64,000 nt of DNA, taken from the NCBI GenBank assembly GCA_023213315.1, contig JAKCPI010004461.1, forward strand, positions 1-64,000, read 5' to 3'. Under the pieces are notes generated by a model. That model saw only the letters and a program-made list of their open reading frames with translations. It searched no databases and was not told the DNA's origin. Of this stretch, positions 11,801 through 23,800 are shown one piece after another. The translations under genes and the position numbers were made by a program. This DNA is from Euborellia annulipes (lineage: Eukaryota > Arthropoda > Insecta > Dermaptera > Anisolabididae). How positions within the stretch are numbered: position 1 is the stretch's first letter; each line of letters opens with the position of its first letter.

Positions 11801-14800
11801 AGGTCTCAGGGATTCTTTATGCTTTTCTATACTCAAACACAAGGTAAAAAATTTACTTTTGTGGTATAAAAACACAAAACTCAAACCCTCAACACTCGCT
11901 GGGTTTGTGTTGTGTAGAGAGGTCACTTTACGAACATCGATGTACACTCGCTTCAACATGGCATACGATTGGCGAATTATATTGCTTGTATTAACTTCCC
12001 CCCCTCTCCCCCTTCCCCCCCCCCCCCCTATATAATACTTTTTTTATTTTATCTATTTTTTCAAAATTTTTAATTGTACCTCTATGTTAGATGGTCATTT
12101 TGCTTTCCAAGATTAAATAAAAATAGTCGATTGTGTTCATTTTTTAAGAAATTGACTTCATCACTTTTCCCCTCGTCAAGTAAAATTTACGGATTTAATA
12201 TTCTTGCTATTTACCATGGTATTCTAAAAGTTAGAAAACTTTATCTAAAATTAAATAAGGCATTTTAAAAAGGACTGATTAAGTCCCTCTAAAATATTCT
12301 ATTAAATGATATTATTATATCAATTTTTCTACTGTTATAAAATTGTCTTTGATTTATCAATTTATTAATTAAACATTTGCCATGCTGCATTGTCTAAATT
12401 CTTTAAAAATTTATTAATTAAAATTGCAAATTGCCCCTGAGAGCAGTGGTAGAATACTCGCCCTGTCCTAAAATTTATTTCAATTAAATTTGCATAAATG
12501 CACTGAAGATGGCCCCTGTATAGGAATATTTCCAAATAAATTGAAGTGGTGAGAGAGAAAAAGGAAGCTGTTTTTTTTTCTCCTTGTTATCTTAAATAAA
12601 TATGGCGTGAAAAAAGTTGTAAATTTGCCTGCATTGTTTTCTAATATGCAATCGAACACAGGTGGATGGATTGTGTTTAGAGTTTTTAATAATGTGTAGG
12701 GATACGGTATCGAAAGAAAAGTATCGATACTTGTACTTGGTATCGTATCGAAAGGAAAGTATCGATACCAAAAAGTATCGGATGAAAAGTATCGATACCA
12801 AAAAGTATCGGATGAAAAGTATCGATACCACCAAGTATCGAGTATTTTTCCTCTTTTTTTAAGTTTTTTCGGCATCTTAGGTTCCTGATGTCGTTCAAAG
12901 GGCCCAACGGAAGATCAATGGGGTATACTGGTGCGCCATTTTCCTCAAAGTAATGAGCACCAGGAGGACGGGGTTTTCTCAACCAAAATACGGATTTCGC
13001 CAAAATAAAAGTCTGTCCATTTTCACTGGTCGACATAAATGAACTTTTTCTTTCACAAGAATAAAGATATAGATATGAGATTCTAGAAATATTTTTCATA
13101 AATTCAAATATCATTTCAGTTTTTCCCCATCAGGCACACTTTTAGAGATATATAGAAAAAATATTTTAATAGTAAAAGTGCTCTAAACGGCTGATGGAAA
13201 AATTCTAACTACATATCTGAATTCACTATAAAAAAATCTGGTGTGACTGGCGCACAGCACACAACTTTCTCTTACCCTTCGGTAAGAGAAAGTTGCGCAC
13301 TGTGCTGGTCACACCAGATTTTTTGTGTCGAGATATATTTAGTTTCCGATAGCAGTTTCAAACTTGCATTTTAAATGTTGACTGCTTCAAATAAACTATG
13401 GTTATTTTTCAAAATTTTAATCTCATATTTGGACATTTTATACACAATATAGAATCGTAAATAAATACAAAATTTCATAAGAATTGGAAAAAAAAATTTT
13501 AAATGCGTAAAAAGTTCCAAAGGGGACCCCCTTTTGAATCGAAATTAACATACAAATCCCTATAGGAAATTAACATTGTTTCTATGCGAAGATAAGGTGG
13601 AAAGGGAATTTAAAAAGAGTAGAGAGAGACGATAATGTTTGCAAGTGAGAGAGATATATATATATGTTTTCTTTGAAACAATTAAAACAGAAATAAAAAA
13701 AATAAATGGGAATTTAAATAATAATTGATTTTTAATCTAATAAAAAGAAAAAGATTTAAATTCCGTTACCATGGCAACCATTTCTATCTTTCCTATGAAG
13801 AACAAGAGTAAAGTGGTCTTCAGAAGATTTCAACGGCAAAATGAGAATATACATTTTAAAGAGCATCTAAAAAATAATTGATTTTTGAATTTTAAAAAAA
13901 ATCCTTGGAGGGAATTTTGAGAAAATCGAAAAAAACTGAAAAAGTACATCAGTAAAGTACTAGTACTTTTTGGCCGATTTTGTTCAAAAGCTTATTTTGA
14001 GCGTGTGGGAAGGTATCTAAGTTAAATATAAAATTTCAATCCGGTAGCTCAATTCCTTCATGCTAAAAATCTGTCCACACACACGCACACACGCACACAC
14101 GCACACACGCACACAGCACAGACCAATTTGCGGGACCCACTTTTTTGGACTCAGGGGACCTCAAAACATGTATATCCATCAAAATCTCGACATCGAATTT
14201 TTGACATGATCGCAATACTTTCTCTCTCTATATATTTCATATATAGGCTAAGAGAAAGTAAAAATGTACTAAATTCACTAATCAGATTTCTTGTGAAAAA
14301 AACCTTGTCGACCAGTATTTTTATTAGTTTATATATCAGCCTTTCTATGTAATATTTGCGCACTTTTAAATTTAGTAAATACAGTTTGCAATAATACAAA
14401 AAAAATTAAATTAGAAATTTAATGTTATTAAATTAAAAGGTTTTTATTAAAAAGTATCAAATTTTCTATTATTAATAAATAATTATTAGGAATATGATGG
14501 AATAAAGTCTATCCCACAAATATCGACCATCTGTTATATATCAACTTGCTATTTATATCAAGAGAAAAAAGAATATGAGATATTCTTTGGCATAATCGCA
14601 ATTAAAATATTTATATAACGTTTAAAGTCTCTCTATATGGCCTAAGATGCCGAAAAAAACTTAAAAAAAAAAAAAATGATATTTGAATGAGTACTTTTCA
14701 TTCGATACCGGCAATCAAGTACTCATATGAGTAAAGTATTGAAAGAAAAGTATCGAGTAAAAAAAGTACTAGTATCGAAACAAAAGTATCGATACTAGTA

Positions 14801-17800
14801 AGTATCGATACTTTTTTCGTGTCCCTAATAATGTGGGTTTCAGAATTTTTTCTTGATGGAAGTTAGGCCAACCAATTATTGTATATTTCGAATTATTGCT
14901 CTTAGCTTCTTTAGAGTGGAGCATCTCCTATTAATGACCCTTCAGTAAGTAAAAACGATGCCACTAATGATGATAAGCGAACACCTTATATCCTGTAATT
15001 TATAGGTTAAGAGAACTTGCAAAAGTGGCTCAAATTTTTATTTTCAAAACTTTATAAAAATAAATTACATTTTTTTGCAATAAACTTAATTTCGATTTTT
15101 ATTTTTTAGGAAAGAATTATTTGGAGAAAATGTAATCAATTGTCCTGTTGATAGTCTTGGACGTTTATTACTACTTGAATGCTTGAATCCTCTTTATATT
15201 TTTCAATTATTCACGTTAGCCGTTTGGTTTGCCGAAGGATATTATTATTATACAATCGCAATCATCATCATGTCTATTTTCGGCATAAGTTCATCTATAA
15301 TACAAACTCGAAAAGTAAGTTATTTAAATATTTTTAGAATAAGTCATGATAAACGCAAGGGCGGATCCAGAGGTGTTTCCTCGAAGAAGGGGGGGGGGGG
15401 TAATCTGGTGTGACTGGTCGCACAGTACACAATTTTTTCTTAATTTCGGTAATTTAAATGCGCATTCTGTACTTGTTTGCCAGAATATAAATACAAATCA
15501 AATTTGTAAGTATTAATATTTAAAATTTTACATTAAAAATAAATTTTTTTTGTGAAAAAAAGTATTTTTTTTATCTCGGGGGGGGGGGGAGTAAAAGGTT
15601 AATCCCCCCCCCCTTGTATCCGCCCTTGGATAAAAGGTAGCTTGATCTCTGAGATTCTATATTAAAACGAGCCCCCTCCTCTCCTCCTCTTAGGGTTGGA
15701 GGCTAATAAGCTCTAAGAAAAATTTCATAAAAATATTTTTTTAATTCCTCTTCCTTTTTTCATGGGAAAATACAATGTTTTTGGTCCCCTCGGATGAAAA
15801 AAGTTTTAATTGTTTTCCAGTTTGCCCGGGGATCGATAAAAAAAGAAACTAGGAAGTTTTTTACTTTTTTTCAAATTTGTTCTGCTACTTAATTTTTTTT
15901 TTGTCCGGCCCTGAAATCAAAATAATTTTCTAGATTTTTATTTATTGTTCTCTTTTACAGAATCAGAAAAGCCTTCATGCTACCGTAACTGCAACTGAAG
16001 TGTTTACTGTCTGGAGAGGCCCTGAAGGCTGGCAAGAAGAATCAAGTGATAATCTAGTCCCGGGTGATGTGGTCATCATTCCGAAACATGGAGTCACCCT
16101 CACCTTCGACGGTGTCCTACTTAACGGAAATTGCATTGTCAATGAAAGTATGCTCACTGGTAAGTAGTTGGTGCCAATCAATCAAAAATTAGGTCATTAA
16201 CATACACTTTTATTTGATAAATCGTGAGTCTAAATTATCTTTGTAATCTGATCTTGAACTTGTGGAATTAAGTAACACGAAACTAAATTAGCATAATTAA
16301 GTTAAATTAATCTGATGTGAAAAGACAGAGAATTAATAAGAGGGAAAAACGTCCTTATACAAATAAATACTGTAAACAGGTATTTTTTATATCCCAACAT
16401 AGAAGACAAATATGGGTGATTCTTTTACAAACCGAACACTTTCTGACCTACATGTTTTTGATTTGGCTGAAATTTTTTTTACGGGTTCTATAACGAAAAA
16501 AAAGATAGCCATCCGCGAGGATTTTCTTTTTACTTTAATATTTTGGGAAATATCGAGGGTCGAAAATGTGAAAATTTGATGATTTTCTGCTTAGACGCTC
16601 ACTTTTAAAAATTCATAACTCTGGTTCTATTTGAGCTAGAAAAAAACTTTTTTTTACCATTTTAAAGTTAAAAGAGTGAACTTTAAGAAAAAAATTGTTC
16701 CACCAAAATTTATTAAAGATTTCACATTGTTATCAACAATTGAAATCTTAAAATCGATTTTTAACAATGGGGCCCCAACTGTATTACATTTTTATTATAA
16801 CCATCGCATTCTACGTCAAATTTTATGCCGATAACGGTTTTTTAATCGATGGAGAATCAATTAGTAGTATTGAAAAAAAAATACCGCCAAGTACTCTCAT
16901 GCGGTAAAATGACGTCATATCAAAAATAAGAAAAAAAAGTCCGGGGGTATTGAACCACTCTTTTTAAAACTGTATTTAGATTTAATGTAGCTTTTATGGT
17001 CAAGTAGCTATCCGCTGCACAAGTAGGGCTATTTTTCGATATTTTTTTTGCCTTAAAAATGAGGTTTTCGAGAAAAAACTAATTTTTGAGTTAATTACTC
17101 GGGACTTTTTTATTCATTCTATTAGAGTTTTTCTTCCTGCACAAAATGACATCTCATTTAGTCTGATTTGATTAGCCTTTCGGAATCTACAGGGGTTTAA
17201 ACTTTCAAATTAGAATTTACCGCAGCGCGGTAAAATAAAATGATAGGAAAAAAATAAATGGTAAAATCTTTAGCTGAAAACTCATTCTTTCTAACCGTAT
17301 ATTCCCCATAATTATACCTCTTAAGACAGAGGAGTTATTCAAGCCGATAAACTTTTCGTGCATGCCCTAGGGCAAGAAAAAAATCCGATAAACTTTTTTC
17401 GTGCAAAGATTTTTTTTCTTGCCCTAGGGCATGCACGAAAAGTTTATCGGCTTGAATAACTCCTCTGTCTTAAGAGGTATAATTATGGGGAATATACGGT
17501 TAGAAAGAATGAGTTTTCAGCTAAAGATTTCACCATTTATTTTTTTCCTATCATTTTATTTTACCGCGCTGCGGTAAATTCTAATTTGAAAGTTTAAACC
17601 CCTGTAGATTCCGAACGGCTAATCAAATCGGCTAAAAGGTCAGACTAAATGAGATGTCATTTTGTGCAGGAAGAAAAAACTCTAATAGAATGAATAAAAA
17701 AGTCCCGAGTAATTAACTCAAAAATTAGTTTTTTTCTCGAAAAACCTCATTTTTAAGGCAAAAAAAAATATCGAAAAATAGCCCTACTTGTGCAGCGGAT

Positions 17801-20800
17801 AGCTACTTGACCATAAAAGCTACATTAAATCTAAATACAGTTTTAAAAAGAGTGGTTCAATACCCCCGGACTTTTTTTTCTTATTTTTGATATGACGTCA
17901 TTTTACCGCATGAGAGTACTTGGCGGTATTTTTTTTCAATAGTACTAATTGATTCTCCATCGATTAAAAAACCGTTATCGGCATAAAATTTGACGTAGAA
18001 TGCGATGGTTATAATAAAAATGTAATACAGTTGGGGCCCCATTGTTAAAAATCGATTTTAAGATTTCAATTGTTGATAACAATGTGAAATCTTTAATAAA
18101 TTTTGGTGGAACAATTTTTTTCTTAAAGTTCACTCTTTTAACTTTAAAATGGTAAAAAAGTTTTTTTCTAGCTCAAATAGAACCAGAGTTATGAATTTTT
18201 AAAAGTGAGCGTCTAAGCAGAAAATCATCAAATTTTCACATTTTCGACCCTCGATATTTCCCAAAATATTAAAGTAAAAGAAAATCCTCGCGGATGGCTA
18301 TCTTTTTTTTCGTTATAGAACCCGTAAAAAAATTTCAGTCAAATCAAAAACATGTCGGTCAGAAAGTGTTCGGTTTGTAAAAGAATCACCCATATACGAA
18401 CAATAATTTTGATTGAAGGTAATCGTTATTCGTATAGGCTATATTTAAATTAATCCCGGGCTCAATAATTGTTTTTATGAGGATGGGAAGGATATCGTTT
18501 AGGAGTTAACCAAGAATTACGTAAGCAGTGTAAAAGAGGGGAGGGTATCCAATTTGTTTATTCTTTCGGAAAAGAGGTTATTAGTTATCTTTGACTCTAA
18601 AACGAAAAAAGTCCTAAAGAGAAAAAAAAAAAACAGATCGAATAAAAAAAATGAAGTGCTTATGTAAGCAAAGAGGGTGTAACAATTTGATATTTGCTTA
18701 CACAATATGTGAATGACTGTATTATAAAGCCTGTGTTCCAGGAGGCTGAGGTATCCATTCAGTCATAGAAAAATTAATTGCGGAATTTGTGCAATTGTTT
18801 AAAATTCAGGGAACAAAAAAATAGTATCTATTAAATGTCTAAAAAAAAAATCTAATAACTACTGTACTTGCTCCTAAATATCGCTTGATGAATAAAATAC
18901 ACAACTCAAAACAAGTAAGAGAGATGAGAAATAGCTATTCGTAAGAATTAAGAAGCTGTAATTAGCTTATAAACTGCACAAAAAGATGGATCTCGATTTT
19001 TTAACAGCAAAAAAAAAAGTTGCCTTAAAATATAGAAACCGTATGTCAAGTAAAAACTTCTCGAATTAGCTTCGTAATTAGATTATTAATAAAAAAAATA
19101 GACATTAGCCAATAAACAATTCACCTCAAACACATTTATTTATTGCAAATATTTCGATATCAATACAATGATATCATCCTCAGTGCATAAAAATGTCCAG
19201 GTGAAAAAATAATTCAAAATGTTGACAAAAAATTATAAAAAAGTTATAAAAAAAGTTGCTATAAAAATTATAAAAGAAAATGTGTAATAAATTGAGGTGA
19301 ATTGTTTATTGGCTAATGTCTATTTTTTTATTAATAATATAGATATGTCAATTTATGGCCCAATTTTCGCAAAAAGCGAAAAACTTAATAAGTTTTGAGT
19401 TGTGCCACTAAAGCATTCAATTAGCGATTTGTAAAATGAGTTTAAAAAGCTTACTGAAAGGTCCTAGGACAATAGTTGGGAACTTGAGTAGTCCTAACGC
19501 CTTTCTTTGTCAGAGGTGAATCCAGGCACCTCCCTTTCCCAAAATTATCCTGCCTCTGCTATGAATGAATTTTAGATTGGATTCCCACTCCAAAATATTT
19601 TTCTAGGCATATGTCTTTAATAAGTATAGGCATTCGAAAAAAGTGAAAAGTAAAAACGCTAGGATGTAACGAATCAAGCAACATATCACACCAAAGAGCC
19701 CCGAAATTTAATTTCAGCTGTGCTTACATATAAATATTCCTTTAGCAGTTATCTAATTCTTGAACTAAAGCAAATACCTTCGTTATATAACTTTTGATAT
19801 CAAATTTTGTTATGCATATGACCTTCCGTTTCGTTTTTTTTTTTTTTTTTATATAAAAATAAAAAAAATAAGATATATATTATAACAAATAAATTAATCT
19901 TATTAACAATAAATTAAATTAAATTTATCAAAACATAATTTTTAAAGACAATGTGGAGGAAGGCCGTAATACAGATTAAAGACGAAATGAAACAAGACTT
20001 CTATCGGTCCGAATTATTTATTTTTCTCTGTCGACGTTTCGGGGACTAAACGTCACCCATCTTCAGGACATAGGTGTTAAAAAATTCTTTTCTCTGCGTA
20101 TTTAGTATACTAACTTACATAACAACTGAAGGAGGCAGAGAAAATAATTTTTTAACACCTTTGTCCTGAAGATGGGTGACGTTTAGTCCCCGAAACGTCG
20201 ACAGAGGAAAAATAATAAATAATTCGGGCCGATAGAAGTCTTGTTTCATTTCGTCTTTAATATAATTTTTAAATAAAAAAATACTCGTGTTGATAAGTAG
20301 TAAAGTTATTATAATTTTATTTTCAAATATTTATAGGTGAGAGTGTGCCGGTAACAAAAACACCTTTGCTTAAACATCCTACTCTCTTTGACGTCAAACA
20401 AGACTCCAATCACACGCTATTCTGTGGAACAAAGGTATAAACTCTGATAAAAGATAGTTGCTATTTTTTTATGAATTATTTCAGTATTTGAGGTCATATT
20501 GATTTTTTCATTTAAATCCCTGGGTGTCAGAATTCTTGTCCCCTATAAATATTAACGTCTTTAACCTCTCGATTAAAAATAAACATTGAAAATATTCATA
20601 TGAAGCTCTCGAAAGGGCAATGTTGTTCCAAGCTTTAACTTAGGGATTTAAAAATCATATTTAATTCTTTTATAATTTTCTTCTTTATGCATTAATATTG
20701 CTTTCTTTTTACTACATTATATAACTAGTCATTTCCGCAAAGCCGGTCTTCATTAAAAAGATGGATTTAAGAACACAGCTCCTTTCTAAAAGTTATATGA

Positions 20801-23800
20801 TAAAACAATATAGGCTTAATTATCATCTAGTTTTGGGAAAATAAGTTGGATGAAGGCGAAAAGAGTGTTATTTACGTCAAGAGGATGGAGGTGAGTGGCA
20901 TAGCTGTGAATTAGTATCTGAAGTTGCAATACCATACAGGTTTGAGTCCGACTTGACGTTAAAAATTATCGAAAATTGTCAAAGTCTGAGGTAGGAAATT
21001 GGGAGATAATCTCGCAATAACCTACATGTTTGTAAGATGAGAAATTCTTCTTTAAAATAAAATCAATTCATTATCCACAAGAGGAACTTTTAGAAAGGAG
21101 GTGACGTGAATTATCGCATAAGCTGGGGCTTAGTCATTCGAGGTAAAATCGGACTCGAGTTCGAACCCGGCTTGCTGCAAAAATTCAACCAAGTAGAGCT
21201 TCTCTACTGGAGCAATGGGAATATAATCCCATCCAGTTCCAGGCACCTAGGGCCAGAGGGATGGGCATGAACCATTCCTAGATTGATCTTCTTGGGGCCT
21301 TGTACCCGGATAGTGATAAGGGGAGCACAATAAATCTATAAGGTCGCAGTGTAGAGAAGCCCCAGAAAATCAAATCAATCAATCAATTTTTAGAAAAGAG
21401 TTGGTTAGATATAAGATGTTCTTTAGAACATGAAAGTAGCCTCAAATATATAATCAGGAATCCAGGCGTTAAGCGAAATAGATGCAGGGCGATTTCTCCC
21501 CCTCAGTAGTATGCGTGTTTGAACCAGAAATAAGTACAAAAACGGAACGACGAAATGAAAAATTCAAGGAAAATATACAGTGCATCCCTCCCCTCCTGGT
21601 GGTCGAGAGGTTAGAGGTGTTGACAATACCAATTTTTAAAACCTCAAAGCCAAGAGGAGTGGGTTCGAACCCCATGTGGTGCGATGAAAATTTTTTAAAT
21701 CATTTGTATATCAAATGGCATAAATAAATGTGACTGGATAATTTATTTCTTAATAATAATAAGTATCGTTCAAAGTCATTTTTCTTATATTATTCAATTT
21801 AATTAAATTTTTCAGGTTATCCAAACTCGATCTTTTGGTGCCGAGCCCGTTCGTTGTGTGGTAATTCGGACAGGATTTGACACTGCTAAAGGTGAATTAG
21901 TGCGCTCTATCCTATTTCCAGGGAGAAGTAAATCACATATGGATAGGGATCCTTATCGAGCTATGATTGGTCTTGGCTTTATTGCCGCTGCTGGATTGAT
22001 TTACACGCTGATTGATAAGGTAAATAGAAATTTTATAAATGGAAAAAAAAATTATTTGCTTAAATAAAAAATCTGGTGTAATAGCACACTAGTTCACTTG
22101 CTTTCAGTAATTGAAAGTAACATATAACCTTTCAAAATAAAATGATACAAATTCGGGAATGATTTCCCTTAGACTTTCGTATTCTCCATAAATACGTGAT
22201 GATTATCTTACACTAAAATTGTAGATTTGTATTAACTTTTAGAGTAAATACTTCAAACCGAGGTAATACTTTATCTAATAAGTTTTTTCAAATTACAAAT
22301 TTCACTACTTTACTTCTGGATGACGTATTTAATCTAAAAGTTAATAGAGATTTACATTTTTAGTGTAAATAGGCCTATATACCAAATTTCATCGATCTGG
22401 TTGTTTGCGTTTTTAAGTAATCGTGACTCTACACACACACACACACTCGTATATAATTTCATAAATGTTTATTTTTTGGGCGCTGGGAGGTCTAAAACGC
22501 CGAGAATCATTAAAATGTCAAGGTTGAATTTTTGACGATTACAACACTATCAATTTTCTCTATTTCTTATACAATAAAGTAAAACTTATTTTAAAAATTT
22601 TAAATTTTATTTTATATTCCGCATTGTTTCCTCAAAACAAATGTCTTAATCTTAACGTTATTTTTAGCGACAAAGCACTAAATAATGATTATATTCAAAT
22701 TAAGTTAATAGTTGATGTAAAATTTCTTAAGATAAGTTTTGACCTTCTTTTTTTTAGATTCCAAGAGGAGTTAATGGGAGTGATGTGGCCATCAAAGCTT
22801 TGGATATTATAACAATTGTGATCCCTCCCGCTCTGCCTGCTGCTATCACAATGGGCAAAATGTATGCACAATCGAGATTAGCTAGAGCCGGAGTTTTTTG
22901 CATTAACTCCCATTCGATAAACGTAGCTGGAAGTATCGATTGTATCTGTTTTGATAAGGTAATGGATATTTCTATTATTTGAATATTATTCTATGTCTTG
23001 TGTACAATCGGACCCATAATGCGCTCGAGAGTGGAGTCTTAAGCTTATTAGGCAACCGAAATGCTTAGCTCAGAAGTGTTATCTTAAAAGTAGCTTTTCC
23101 CCTTGAATTAAATAAAAAATGATTTATTTATTTTTAAAAATAATGATTGACTAAGCTTTACTTACGAGCACATCAGGCACTTGTGGCGTGACTGTACTAT
23201 TAAATGTGGATAAAAAATCTTTAAGATGATAATGACTGTAAAGTAAGTTAATCGATTAATATTTACAGTCATGATCAGGGCCGCGGACAGAAGGGGACAG
23301 GGGAAGCTATATCCCCGGGGCCCGGGCACTTTGCGCTCCAGCTTTAAAATTCTAATAAAAAAATAATTTTCATGGTTAAAATTTCAATTTAAAAAAAATC
23401 ATTTTCTTGAAATTTTTTTCTGAGGAGCTATGTATAACCGTGTCAAAACTGTAATAAAATTGTTGGCATGAAGGCTCAATAGCTTTTTTAGACTTTATTA
23501 TATACCCCAGGGGCCCGTGAAGTCTGTCTGCGGCTCTGAAGTTAATCAGACTCAGAAATGTAACTCGTACATATCAAAAAAGTAAACACTCTCTAGATTA
23601 AGAGATTCTTTAAAGTCTTAAAATGGTATTTATTTATTTTTGAAACGCATAACCAGGTCTATTCTCTAAGCATAAACGTTTAACTTTTAACATCTGAAAT
23701 CAGCGTTAATTCATTTTAACATCTCAAATTGCTATTCTATAAGCAAAAACTTTAACGCAAAGCGTTAACATTTAGCCAATAGTGTTAAAAATTAATATTA

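Noticed and set aside
12480..13114. Overlapping open frames with repeated [13 protein letters not shown] peptides
   Set aside because: They come from the TATCGATA minisatellite and have no splice or family support.
22758..22958. P5A (ATP13A1/Spf1) identity for the ATPase
   Set aside because: TM4 reads PPALP rather than PPELP and the N-terminus is P5B-like.
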